Source: Homalodisca vitripennis (Eukaryota > Arthropoda > Insecta > Hemiptera > Cicadellidae). Taken from it: a stretch of DNA of 64,000 bases. Positions 52,540 to 64,000 of this stretch are shown here, piece by piece. The stretch's first letter is position 1. Every line of letters starts with the position of its first letter. The stretch lies in NCBI RefSeq assembly GCF_021130785.1, contig NC_060215.1, positions 66,654,501 to 66,718,500 of the forward strand. The letters are read 5' to 3'. Under the pieces are notes generated by a model. It did not search any database. It had not been told where the DNA came from and saw nothing but the letters and a program-made list of their open reading frames with translations. A program made the position numbers and the translations under genes.

Positions 52540-53230
52540 CAGCGGAAGAGGAGAAGAGAATATTCGAAGAGAGAGGGAGCTCCTGAAGAAACACCTGAGG
52601 GAAGGTTAATGAGATGAAGAGCAGATGAAGGGAAACTGGGGTTCTCAGGGGAGTGCCTATCTGCTAATATGAACAATCTGCTGGGAGTCTTGGAGTCAGA
52701 AGTGGAGAGATGAAGGACAACATCAAGGATGAAAAGTTCGCCCTCAGAGAGGAAGAAGACTAACGCCCAGAATAGAGGAGGGTACGACACTAGGAGTGGA
52801 TCCCTGGGAACTATTGACTTGGTACTGGTTTGAATTTTAATTGGATGAAGCAGCCAACTGTAAAACATGACACGTCGAAGCTCCAGATGAAATACCTTGA
52901 GAGGAATATGGGCACGATTTGGAAGGAAGTAGCGAGAGAGGAACAACTGCGGCAGGAGTCCAGGACGAGTGGAAGGCGGATAAAGAGGCTTAAGGAGGCT
53001 TAAATAGGCTGGTAAAGCCATTAGATGTATAATTGAATGTTAAAAAACATAAATAAACTTACGGACGGGATATTACTAGAGGCGGTAGACGAAGAGAGTT
53101 GGGAGAAGCTACAAAGAAGCGATGCTCTTAAGATGCTGAAGTGAATGGTGTATAGCGTGGTCTCAGGAATTAAAAGATAAGGAGTTCAAGGAAGGGGTCT
53201 GCAAAAAAACTGTATAGAGAAACGAAATTA
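52540..53230. other. Purine-rich stretch (plus strand)
   Basis: The plus strand is strongly A/G-rich (AGGAAGAAGAC, GAGAGGAA and similar phrases). Because TTA, CTA and TCA are rare on that strand, the minus strand stays open for 219 codons (52362-53021). The product is a Ser/Leu/Pro/Phe-rich string with no recognisable domain. I judge it a composition effect rather than a gene. The strand asymmetry itself is real. Confidence 0.5.
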
Positions 53231-54116
53231 GTGAAAAGTACTTTAAATTATACAAATACAGAAGAATGTGAGAGTAGGAAGAAAAATGTTGAAAGAAAGG
53301 TGCATCTTGTGGTGAAATGTTCAGTAGGAATGCGTTGATTGGTAAGGAGAGACTGTACTGTATATAGTCGACCTAGCGATGTTCTAGAGATTCGACCACG
53401 TGACCAAGCATTGTGACCAAGCATTGCAACCGTACGAAACACAGTTGTTCTCTTTGTGACTATGAACATGGATGTAAGGAAAGAGAGGCCGTTCAGACTA
53501 CTGTCGTGGTGCGGGTTGGAAGAAATTCCCAGTGTACAAGAAGGCTATCATGAGGCAAAATGACACAATAAACTAGAAGTGAAGAAACATGTGAGAAGAT
53601 GTTGAAAACAAGACGGAAGAAAACAAATAAAACAATAAGGAAAGGGGTAGAGTAAACTTCTGATGAGGTACATCTGTTGTTTTCATATAGTTATTTGTTT
53701 GATCCTTTTCATCTTATTATTGTATTGATTTCCTCTCCGATTGTACGTATTTTATTTCTTCATTTAATCAAGCTTGTTTTACCTGTTGATATCAATTTCC
53801 AATCATCTTGCTAATTTTAAATACTCTTTCCACAGCTTTTCAAGTAGTGCTAATACACGAAATCCAGAAAAATTTTACAAAGATTTCACATCACATTTTA
53901 CACATCAAGAAACGGGAAAATCTAGTATATGTATAAATAAGAATGTGTGAAAAGTTGAAACACTATTGTGTGAAATTATTATAAAACTGTGAAAACCGTT
54001 ATTCTACACGTACCCACTTTGCCAGCTTTTCTTAACGTATAAAATGTCTTATTTCATAGATCTTGTACAATTTTTTATAGTATTAGCACAAAATAATTTC
54101 ATTCTATAAATACATT

Positions 54117-54126
54117 TATATATATA

Positions 54127-54192
<66 letters not shown>
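54117..54192. repeat. (TA)n microsatellite, about 75 bp
   Basis: A long TA dinucleotide run with one C interruption near 54129. It is the longest simple repeat outside the satellite. Confidence 0.95.
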
Positions 54193-54195
<3 letters not shown>

Positions 54196-55057
54196 GTACT
54201 AAAAAGTTTCAAACTATAACGTATGTCCAGCATTGAAGTACTGCATATTTTTCTAATGGGTTAAGTTTTATCCCACTAGTACAGCTATTGTGTTTAGACC
54301 ACAGTCACTAATTGTTTAGCTCCAGATAGTTGTATGCTGTTGTACACTGTAGGAGTTGGTGTGGTGCTCAGTAAATTGAACTATAACTGTGGCGACTAGA
54401 AAGGGGAGGGGTGGGAGTTCACTTCCTGTTTTGTATTTGGAACTGTGGTTCAGGTGATACTTCCTGTATAATGACAGCTGTTGATTGCCCTATTCTTTAC
54501 AGCAATTATCACCTTTTCACCAGGGCCTCTCAAAAACACACACTAACACAAGCAATTACCATGTTGTGCAGAATGTAATGATGTTTTTCATTGGATATCC
54601 TTTCACCTGCGATTACAAAGCCTGAAGAACTATGGGTGGCCAGACTGGCCCACTCACAGAATACACTTTTACGGAATCGTGTTCCATCTTCTTTCGTGTT
54701 TTTAACTTTTACGGTTACATAAAAGGCAAATTGTACAGTTTAATCTCCGATATCACTAAATTTACTTGGTCCAGATATTTGTGAATAATACTGTGTTCAC
54801 TGGAATATCAATTAATAAATCATATGCATTAAAATCAAACAATAATTCTTAAACAGTTAATTGTATACATATTGTGTTATATAACTATGAAATCGAGATT
54901 TTTGCGTATTACATCACTTCAGGGTTCATTGGTCGCTGAAAGGTTATTTCAATAATAATATAGTTTTATTTCATAAGATTTTAATTTAATTTTACATAGT
55001 ATTTTTTTTCTCTCGTGCACTAGTGTAGGACAAAATATTATGTTGTCCCATAAAGCG

Positions 55058-55204
55058 AATTTCGCTTTTTCGTCTTGCTATATCTTTTGGAAATCAAAGT
55101 AACCAAATCAGAGGTTTCACGAAAACCATATAATTTCGCTTTTTCGTCTTGCTATATCTTTTGGAAATCAAAGTAACCAAATCAGAGGTTTCACGAAAAC
55201 CATA
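55058..55204. repeat. Perfect 74-bp tandem duplication
   Basis: The segment starting AATTTCGCTTTTTCGTCTTG at 55058 repeats at 55132, an offset of 74 bp. The two copies appear identical up to 55204. The lack of any mismatch points to a very recent duplication or an assembly artefact. Confidence 0.95.
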
Positions 55205-55992
55205 CATTTGCTCGCATGTTTATGTTCATGTGCGTACGTGTAACTAAACAAAGAGGTATTGTTGCAAAGTTTTGCGTTCATATTTAGCATTTTTATAAGA
55301 CATAATATTTTTTACGAAAAATTCAACCCAAACGGTTAAATATTAAATTTTATTAAAAAAGCCTCAAACAATTTTTATGGAATCTTAAGTATTTACTGCC
55401 CATCGTGTACTACATAATGGTGGCAAAAATTGATCCGTCTGAAATCTTGCGCTGACACATACTTGACTCCTGTAATACCTCTTATAAGTTATATTACACT
55501 ATATTTTCTAATCTTGGTTATCGCCGATGTCGAAACGATGTAAAAAGTTCATTTCGACCTTCTTCGTCGCAGAGGTCTATTCAGACGAACATGATTCCAT
55601 ATTCCAGAAGTCAAGTCCGTGATAGCGTATAATTTCAGGCGCTTTATTAAGATGAAGGTGAACTGGAGCTGAAACTCACCATTCACATTGCACCGTGCTA
55701 TTGATTAATAATTCCTGAGATTATATTATTTTCTGTGAACAAATGTATGCTTTCTTGCTGAGGCAACTATAAAGTAATATAACATGCATGACTTTTTAAT
55801 ATTTTGTTTCGTTTAGTGGTATGTGAAATGCCAGTAGGACAGAGCTCTAATGTCAGATGGCAACTCCAGGTTTTTTGGTACAATAGATAGTCATTGTGGT
55901 ATTTATATTAAACTATCTGAAACAAAATATTCCCACAAATTACCTTAATTGGTATGAAACAGGCAAAATATCTTCCTGTAAACGCACGCACG

Positions 55993-56057
55993 CCACACCA
56001 CACCACACCACACCACGCCACGCCACGCCACGCCACGCCACGCCACACCACACCACA
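55993..56057. repeat. Pentanucleotide array (CCACA)4(CCACG)6(CCACA)3
   Basis: Thirteen 5-bp units are read directly. The CCACG variant forms one uninterrupted internal block flanked by CCACA on both sides. This suggests a single A-to-G change that was then amplified inside the array. Confidence 0.95.
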
Positions 56058-59000
56058 ACAATGTGAAATAATAGTACAAGTTTGATGTAGTAGAACACGA
56101 TTGTAACAAAATCTGTTATGGAAAGTTGTGTAGTTGGGTTGCATAAGTTATAAAACTGCTTCTAGCGTGCAATTGTGACTCAGTGGTACCACACAGAGTA
56201 GCACATTGGAGACGGAAATATCGGTTTGTCGCCCATATTAAACCATATTATGCGATATGGTTATTGCTATATTTTTATCTTTTCCCCCATAGAATTATTT
56301 TTGTATATTAAGTGTAAGAGTTTTTTAACAGAAAAAAATAATATAAGCTCATTGTTTGAATGCTTACTTTAGCCATTTTGAGTGGACAATCACCATAAAT
56401 AAATACCATGATTTAAATGACGTTTTTAACCCCCCTAGCTTATGCGATACTACCCAGATTTCAACTTCACAGGAGTTTTTTTATTCTCTAGATACATGGA
56501 TCAGTCTCTGAGGGATATTTGGTTACACAGATAAGATTACCACGATCTTAATTTAAGTAAAAAATCTCTATAATATGCAATACTGTGTGTGGTCAAAAGT
56601 TTAAAAACAGGCAATTAGTTGATTCATGTAACACATTCAAATTCATGGTAATAATATGTATCTTACACTTTACTTGACTGAAAAATATAAGTGGCAAGGA
56701 TCAAGGACAAGTAAAAAAAAATTCATCTTTGTACTTGAATAAAGAACAAATATTCGCCCAACTAAACAAAAGAGGTGTAAAAGTGACAAAATTGGGTCGT
56801 CAAAATGATTGTAACCATAAGTAGACGTGTTGAGGTCAGTGATTTGTAGATTCCTAGTAGAAGGTACAATAAAAATAGTGAGACGATTTTGAAACCTTGT
56901 GTTCTACAATAATACCAAGAAAGGAGCCGAGATTTCTGTTTAACGAGGACTTATAAACTGAGAAAAGGAGTAAATGGTACAACTAGGTCGCAATTTATCA
57001 CTGCTAGGAATCAGTGTTGTAATTGCGTGGTGTATTCATTTCTTCTAGAGACAAGGCAACTAGGGGAACGTAAGAACCGCATTGAGAAGCTAACTTATTG
57101 GTACGGCAAGTTATAACAGATAACTGGTACTTAGGTTCAAACCCCGCCTACAAAATGTATTTTGTTGGTAGAAGATCATGTAGATGTATGTTATGATAAC
57201 ACAATAAAACTCATATCATTTATTCAAACCACTTCCAGTTGACGTTTCAGTGACCACTCTTAATCTACTTTTAATATCTGAAATTGCAGTACATTTATTT
57301 TACTGAAGGTAAAGTTATGGCGTTGTGTATGCCGCACTGCTTGAGCAAAGATTTAAGCAATGTTAATACAATTTCTGTGAGATTAAACAATAATTTTCTG
57401 GTAGACTAAACACATAACATAAACGTGATCCTCTCAAAAGGCCGGAATGTGTGAAAATAACGGGTAAACCGTCTTAGCTGCTGTGGAAATCTGCATGGTC
57501 CTAATTAAGTCTCGGAAAACCAGCGGCGCTTTTCGGGGACTGTCTAGGAATCCGTACACCGAGCGTTGTCATATTATTTCGATTAATATTATTTAGATTA
57601 ATCAATGTTTTATCCCAGAGATTTAAGATTTTTATGTTACAAGGGCGACTATTTTTTTAATGTGTAGGGTTACTAATTGTCAGTTCCGCTGTCTCCCGTG
57701 TCAACTCCATTAACAAATACACACATTGTTTACTGTAAGATTCGGGTTTTTTTTAATTTTCCAAATAAGTGATTTTTTGATAACATTTACATTATGCAGT
57801 GGGAATTCATTAAAGCGAAACTTGTATTTAATATGTCCGTAATTATATGACAGAATTACAACTTGCGAGTGTCGTACGACGATTAGTTGTGCTGAATATT
57901 ACACCTGTATAAGTATAAGAAACTAATCACTTAACAAAAATATGCTTTACTCTTAGAACTCTCGTTTACTCCAGTATGTTCATACACAAAACAGCTTTAA
58001 GGGTCATCGTTTGGATGACAATTATTACAGTGGTTCTAGTACGTACCACTTAAATAATTCTTGGATCACAATGCTATTTGCAAGAATTAGTCTTAGTGAC
58101 ATTTAAATATACAAACATGATTATATTTTCTAAAGATATATCACGCAATTCTTTGGCTTTCAACCTCCTTAAAATCATATAACCTTCTTATGGTATATGC
58201 TAATCCTCTGCAAATAAAACGACTTGGCTGTAATATAAAGATTAGCGTAATATCTTTATATCCCGATATGTATTTGCACTAGTTTCACTTTCGTTCGAAC
58301 TAATGACCGAATCTCATTTCCCCCTCTAAAATATTTCGCATTATGTTGGGTATATTTATAACCGGTTGATAGCTGACTGTCGTACTATCCGTGCTGTCGC
58401 AATCAACCGTATCTGTATCGCAGTGCGAGGTGAAGTCTCTGCGCCCGTCACTCGAGTGGGAACGATATGTCAAAATATTTAGATGACGCACGCTTCTCAG
58501 ATCCACGTGTGTCGCCTCAACGTTCTAGTTCGTTAATAAATCAATCAGTATCGCTATTATAGTGTTCTGTGTGTATCTGTCAGGTTTCACTGCCGTGACA
58601 GTAACATCGCCCATAACTGTTTAACTTATGTCATACTGAATACCACAAGCGTGACTGCTGGCTTCGTAATGTGGTCAATACGTGTTAAATATGCCGACTT
58701 ACTGTAAATTAACTCCAATTAATGTTAATAACTAACTCCATCGGAAACTACAGAGATATTGTTTACACAGCGACTAAAAAAGAGGATATAATTTACACAT
58801 TTATTTGAAGACATAAGTATGTTGAATTACACATAAAAACTACTCAAATAAACTACCAGCCTTTTACATATTTATGTATTTTTTGAACGTCATCTGAGTC
58901 ATCACTATCTGATTATCAGTCACAATAATGAGCGTCCATCATGCTTGAAAATTCTTTGGAAAATATCTTTTGTGTTAAGCAGTTACCATTAAATTTGCCA

Positions 59001-59789
59001 TGAGATTTTACAGAATGTTGTCTTCTACACCAGGCACTTAAGATGTCAACATTAAATTGTTTCAATATTTTAGGTTAAGCTGTAACAACAACCATTAGTG
59101 ATAACAGAATTTATACCCTGACATTCTGAGTGGTATCTGACATCCTGACACTGTTGGTACATTCTGACTAAGATGTACTTTAGAATGTATTGTCATTGTT
59201 ATTTGTTTATTATATTGGTTCTGGATAATTTAAAGATAGTGAAATATTTTTGTGTATAAAATGTATGGGTAATTTGTTTTCAAAGATTCTTTTTAATTAA
59301 TAATGTACTCGTATTGTTTTAATATTTATACAATACTACTGTATTGTATTGTTTAATATTTAAAGCCTTTAAAAACATTTCTGCACACATAAATATCTTT
59401 TTTTGTTGTTTATTTAAGAAATTTGGAGTTTTCATCTAAGTGAGTGAAAAGGGGTAGATTTTGAAATGTCTGCCATAAAAGATAGAAAATATGACTTTTA
59501 TAAACAGTTTAATTTCATTTTAATAAACAGTTGTATTTTTAACACAATTTTAATTTCAAAAATTAAAAAAAATATTTAAAGAATGTATTGGTAATAAATT
59601 AATTATGGGCATGTGCAGCTAGTATTAGTGTTCTTATAATGAAGTGAACATGAGTTTATCTTTATAAAAATTAGTGACATTTTGTTTGATGACAACTAAG
59701 ACAATTGTTAAAAACAATTAAAAACTGTATTGATTTTAAACCTGAGATACATTTTTATCACTTAAGACAAGGAGCTGAGAGAACTCTCG

Positions 59790-60119
59790 TTGTACTTAGT
59801 CCCTAAAGGACTTTTCCAAATCTTCCACAGTGACAGGATATTCAGGATGGGTAAGGTTGGGGATAGGGGCCAAGTCCTTTTGAGATCCATTAGGAGGGAT
59901 AGGGAGTACTCTCTCAGTCATACCATGTTGAAAGAAGAGGAGGCCACTCTTCCAGTCACAATGGGCAGTACACAGCACTCATGTCCAGGCATTAGGGGAG
60001 CTCCACTCACTCCACAGTCATCCTCCACAGTAGCCCTATCGGTCCACCTTTCTATACCAATATTTCAACATTTACGGTTAGTGATGTTCCACTCCTGGAT
60101 ATCCATAGGGGTTGCCTAG
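59790..60119. other. GC-richer segment with a possible minus-strand coding relic
   Basis: This 330-bp block is GC-richer than its surroundings. It is open on the plus strand (59790-60119) and, more suggestively, on the minus strand (59796-59978), where the frame reads FQHGMTERVLPIP, then DLAPIPNLTHPEYPVTVEDL and a stop. I do not recognise the family. It could be an eroded transposon ORF or a processed-gene fragment. No splice signals or upstream partner are apparent. Confidence 0.25.
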
Positions 60120-61055
60120 ATATAAGTGATACATTGGTTTTTGCTATATCCAGTTTAACTAGAAGTTATAAGACGGCCAAAAGTTAATCATTCTTCTGTC
60201 AACTGAAATGACTTGATATACCTATATAATACATGTCTAAGGCATAAAAGTCATTCTAAATATAGTAAAAACAAGAAAGATCTAAACTTTTTAAACAAAT
60301 TGTTATCATTTGAACTGATTTCTCCAGGTATACTATCACAATTATTTTATTTTAAGGAGAGCTTTAAAATGAAAGTAAACAGAATTTCTAACTCTGTGAG
60401 TTAGAATGGCATGCAAGGACTTGCACTGTAAGGATAATTAGGGTTGAAAATACTTCAGGCATACTTCTTATGATGGGATTTGACCCACTGTTGTTTAGCT
60501 TTGTTACACTGTGTGTCATTAAACTTCCTTTTCTTGTAGATTTTCCAACTTTTTAACCAACTAAGGCCTTAGTTAAACCAATAAAAATGAAGATCTGTAA
60601 TTTTTGCCTGTAAATAAACCAGTAAATTACAAACAATTTATAGGATGATGTTGTTTTCAAGTTATCATTAATTTTGAATTTGCTTTCAAATGATATTATT
60701 TGTACATCTAAAATGTTTATGTTTTACCTTCCAATAGGCGGTTTTGTACATTTAAACAGTATTCTTGTAGACCACATTTACAAGTATTAGTGCGTTGAGG
60801 AAAGATCTTAACTTGGATACGTAGATGTCGGCTGCTTTATTTTAAATAGGTACCATAAATACAATCCCTGAGTAGTAAGATCGGTCTCAACAATTTGGTT
60901 GAAACATTAGAAGTTATAGTTTCCATTTACTTCATAGAAGAAACTGATTAATTGATTGAAAATTGAGAGAGTAAAATTATATTTTTACATTGTATAGCTC
61001 AAGTGTCATTTATTATTGTTGGTTGTTGTTCTTGATGTACAAACTGGTGTTCTAG

Positions 61056-61269
61056 ATGTACAGTGGTGCTGTTCAACTCAGCCAAGAATCGGCAAAGCCA
61101 CCTGCTGAACCTGTCTCGCAAAACTGTGACCTGTGTCAAGTTCTCGCCAGATGGGCGGCTCCTAGCTACCGGTGAGAATGGTCACTTGCCCAATGTCCGA
61201 GTCTGGGACCTGGCAGATGGCTCACAGGTTGCAGAGTTCCCCGGTCACAAGTACGGCATCAGTTGTGTG
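61056..61269 (+). CDS. Wdr62: Exon 3 of WDR62/MAPKBP1-like scaffold protein (first WD40 repeat)
   Basis: The acceptor TTCTAG precedes 61056. Its first base completes the Gly codon split by intron 2, so reading continues [19 protein letters not shown]. The exon is 214 nt and ends in phase 0 at donor GTG|GTGAGT (61270). It encodes [19 protein letters not shown], then [20 protein letters not shown] and GISCV. This is a full canonical WD40 blade: a FSPDG turn, an ATGE..GH segment, a VRVWD ending, and the GH of the next blade. The ATGENGH and GHKYGISCV blocks are particularly close to WDR62/MAPKBP1. The next exon should begin with an AFSP-type blade and is not found in 61270-64000, so the gene runs off the right edge of the window. 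Confidence 0.97.
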
Positions 61270-64000
61270 GTGAGTATACTAACGGTTGATTACAACAGAA
61301 TTGTGAACTAGTTATGTAATTTGAAGGTCCACTCCAAATTGACATAAAATATTCAATTGGTCTCAAGTAAATCCGTACCTTTAATTAACTTAACCATGTT
61401 CAACTGGGGGCTCTCTGACTAACAAATCAGGCTTCAGAGGTGCTTTTGTCTTGCTGTTTTGTAATAAAATTATTATATGAATAATTTATAATAATATTGA
61501 GATAACCTTTTGATCTAAAACCATCAACATAAATAATTGAAATCGTAGTTTTAATTTTGTTATTGTACATGGTCAGAGTCAAAGCTATTATGACCAAATG
61601 CTATACCAAACGCCAAAGTAAGTAGAGGTCAAGTAGAATCTTCAGCCTAATCATCATCATAATTTTAAAGGTGCTCAGTTTTGAAACCCTTTAAAATGCA
61701 GTGATTATATGAAGATTAAATGTGTAATACAAAATGTGAGGTACTGTTGAATGGTTAAAGAAATTTTAATCTGGAATAATATTCGTTATAAAAATATAGT
61801 TAGACTGTATTTTTATGTATGTAGTATGTATGTTTTTAGTGAACTAACCAAAAGACTTACTTTGAAGGTAAGTGATATAGATGTAATACAAAGAGTGTAC
61901 CTGAAATGTCATAAAAATATTCAAGTAAACAAAATTATTCCTTTAAACAATAAACATATGATTACAGTTAACTTATGATCTATTACAGTGAGGTTCAAAC
62001 CCATTATCAATAAGTGGTGGAAGGATAGTTTAAATAAGGTAGGCCGGTGTTTTATTAAACTCTAAACAAATAGGTACATTATGTTTGGACAATGTAGTTC
62101 AGTACCTCAGAAAATAGTTAATCCAGTGTTTAAGTTTATTTATTTGACAATGTGTGTAATCTGTGTGGTAAACATTTAATGTAAACATAATAGTTCTAAT
62201 TAAAACTGATGTTTATGATATATCATATTGTAATTTTAAACACTATATGGTTTATGGATATAAACTTAGAAGAATGCAATGCCACATTTTTATGAGAAAG
62301 ATTACAGAATTTTGTTAATACTTCATTAATACTTCCAGAACACAAGTGCTGCTTATCAGAAGTTTTTTAATTGTTACTATGACTAGACTTTCCTAAACAT
62401 AAAAGTGTTAAAGGTGTTATTTTGGTGCGAAATCTCAAAATAAAGAAGCCTTTTCCATGGGTGAACTTGCTGCTGTACTGTATTTTAAAAACAATAAAAT
62501 ACAGGCAATATTACTGAAAAGGTATTAAATTATTTTCACCATGCTCAGGGTGATGTATATGTTACAAATGCTCATTAACCCCCAAAATAAAATTGTGTTT
62601 TTTTTCTGTGTACACCTTGTTTATGAAGAAAATAATCTGTTTTTAAATGGGATTTCTGGAACAGTTAATAACTATGGTTTCTAGGTCTTTTACAAATAGA
62701 GCCAGAGAAAATTAGTGTTTTAAATTGAATTACTGTATTTTTATCAAGTAACAAGCTACATGTAATATGAATAAATTGCCATTTTTAAAATGCAAACAAT
62801 TGTATTTTAGAACCGAGTTAAGAAATTTCAATTAATACATTTTTTCTTAATTTTGTATTACTGTAATTTTATTATTAAAGTTAAAAGACTTAACTTTAGT
62901 TCTAAAATTCACTTTCTATTTCTAATAATATTGTTAAAGTTTTAGGTGTCAATGTGCTTTTAGAACAGAGATACCTAAAAAGGAAAAATGTATTTGGGTC
63001 GTCCCATTTTGGTGCAAAGAAGTTCAGGCTCAGTTACAGATATTAATGAGAAGTGGTAAAGAAAGTGAACTTGAGATGAGGTGAGGTAAAGGATGTCAGG
63101 AGGACAGACACATGTCTTGTGTCTAGCGTACCAGTACCATCGCATGGGAGTTACACAAGTGTTTATGTAACCTCCACTCCCTACTCTCGGGTCACCTTCA
63201 TCTTTATGTAGTAGCCTGTGGTGTGCTTTGCCAGCTGCCAATCAGTCTTCCAAACCTGTTTCACTTCTTGCTAATAGCTAAAGAATCCACTTGTTAAGGT
63301 TTAATGAAGTATAACAGAAAATGTTCCTTGCTTCCTTGTTGTATAGTGATATTCAGGTTTTGTGTACCTTGAATTGAATTTTATATGTATATATTACTAT
63401 CTTTAATTTTTAGTTATTACATTTCAGACAATTAAACTAACCAAGCTTAATTCTGAAAAGAGCAATGCACCTGCTACAACTGTATGAGGTCCAATTTATA
63501 CCATATGTTTAATATTTAAGATGCAGATTGCTCAGAAAATGTAGTGATACTATCATTGCAAATTATGTATGCAAAATAATGTACAATATTTGTCATACAT
63601 ATTGCCACTCTTCAGGATGACAATTAAACCAATTTCAAGCCAAATTTTTAATTTTATTAATCGTGTTGTCCCAGTAGTGTTGTTTCATTCATTAAAAAAA
63701 ATAAATAACAAAGTTTATAACAATGTGTAGTAATATTATGAATACAATATTTAGAAATTTTAAAACCTATTTAAGATTAAAGATTGTCTGTGTAATATTT
63801 TACTATCTATAATATTAACAATTCAATATCGAGAAATGTGGAGGATGTGGTTTAGATATATCATATTTTTTTGAAATAAATATATTTGCCAAAGATCCAG
63901 AAGATAGTATGTATATTTTTTCAATTTCATATGTCTTGACCAATCACAATTACAGTTTCAAATGCTATGCCGTTTTAGCTCTTAGACTTATACGCCTGAT
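61270..64000 (+). other. Start of intron 3 of the Wdr62-like gene
   Basis: Donor GTGAGT is at 61270. I searched by eye for a following WD40 exon on the plus strand and found none before the window ends. The intron is AT-rich. A GC-richer patch at about 63100-63250 holds an 88-codon minus-strand frame (62975-63241) with no recognisable domain. Confidence 0.85.

Larger units (their letters stand above)
50033..61055 (+). other. Intron 2 of the Wdr62-like gene (about 11.0 kb)
   Basis: Donor GTAAGT is at 50033 and acceptor TTCTAG ends at 61055. The intron contains microsatellites, a GC-richer block at 51545-51900, a purine-rich stretch at 52540-53230, a perfect 74-bp tandem duplication and a pentanucleotide array, listed separately. 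The remaining sections, including 56160-59780 and 60130-61040, hold nothing I can support. Confidence 0.9.

Noticed and set aside
52362..53021. 219-codon minus-strand open frame, the longest in the window
   Set aside because: It lies opposite a purine-rich strand where stop codons are rare by composition. The product is a low-information Ser/Leu/Pro/Phe string with no domain.
57060..57175. Possible tRNA or tRNA-derived SINE (GGTTCAAACCCC resembling a B box)
   Set aside because: No A box at the right distance and no cloverleaf pairing could be made by eye.

Overview
The window looks like one large-genome arthropod contig, most likely insect and possibly hemipteran (this is inference). It is AT-rich. 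The only clearly recognisable host gene is spread over tiny exons separated by introns of about 18 kb and 11 kb. Most of the remaining DNA is non-coding, tandem repeat or transposon relic. I see no rRNA, credible tRNA, CRISPR array or bacterial operon structure.

Layout. Positions 1-6.9 kb are unannotatable AT-rich DNA with two small repeat families: a repeated 14-base motif near 3.1-3.6 kb and a degenerate ~90-100 bp repeat near 5.6-5.9 kb. Positions 6.92-12.88 kb are one long satellite with a 58-bp unit that is itself a dimer of two related 29-bp halves. Its middle part (about 7.6-10.6 kb) is full of indels and includes a 22-G run and a junk-like stretch, so it is probably unpolished assembly. 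A second satellite of 107-108 bp (8 good copies) lies at 14.04-14.97 kb, with decayed relatives on both sides. Positions 15-31.8 kb are mostly featureless, with a few GC/CpG-rich islands (16.7, 20.0-20.8, 24.2, 27.76-28.6 kb).

From about 31.85 kb to the right edge lies the 5' part of a plus-strand gene of the WDR62/MAPKBP1 family, a large double-WD40-propeller scaffold of JNK signalling and spindle poles. Exon 2 (49941-50032) and exon 3 (61056-61269) are unmistakable: consensus splice sites, compatible phases and family-specific sequence. Exon 1 (32023-32082) is a good but less certain candidate, with a CpG-richer leader and a 4-codon overlapping upstream ORF. A possible 9-nt microexon sits at 40486-40494. 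The gene continues past position 64000.

Intron 1 holds a long inverted-repeat (foldback) element at 36.60-37.14 kb, an 8-copy perfect-period 40-bp minisatellite at 37.71-38.02 kb, and an internally deleted piggyBac-like transposon at about 38.34-40.14 kb. The transposon keeps the transposase N-terminus and the C-terminal Cys-rich domain but has lost the catalytic core. It also carries seven copies of a 19-bp near-palindrome near its ends. Intron 2 contains several microsatellites, a GC-richer possible transposon tail, and a perfect 74-bp tandem duplication.

I found no convincing new biological system. The best leads are the dimeric 29+29 satellite with its conserved CTAGG core, the palindromic motif family in the piggyBac derivative, and the putative microexon.
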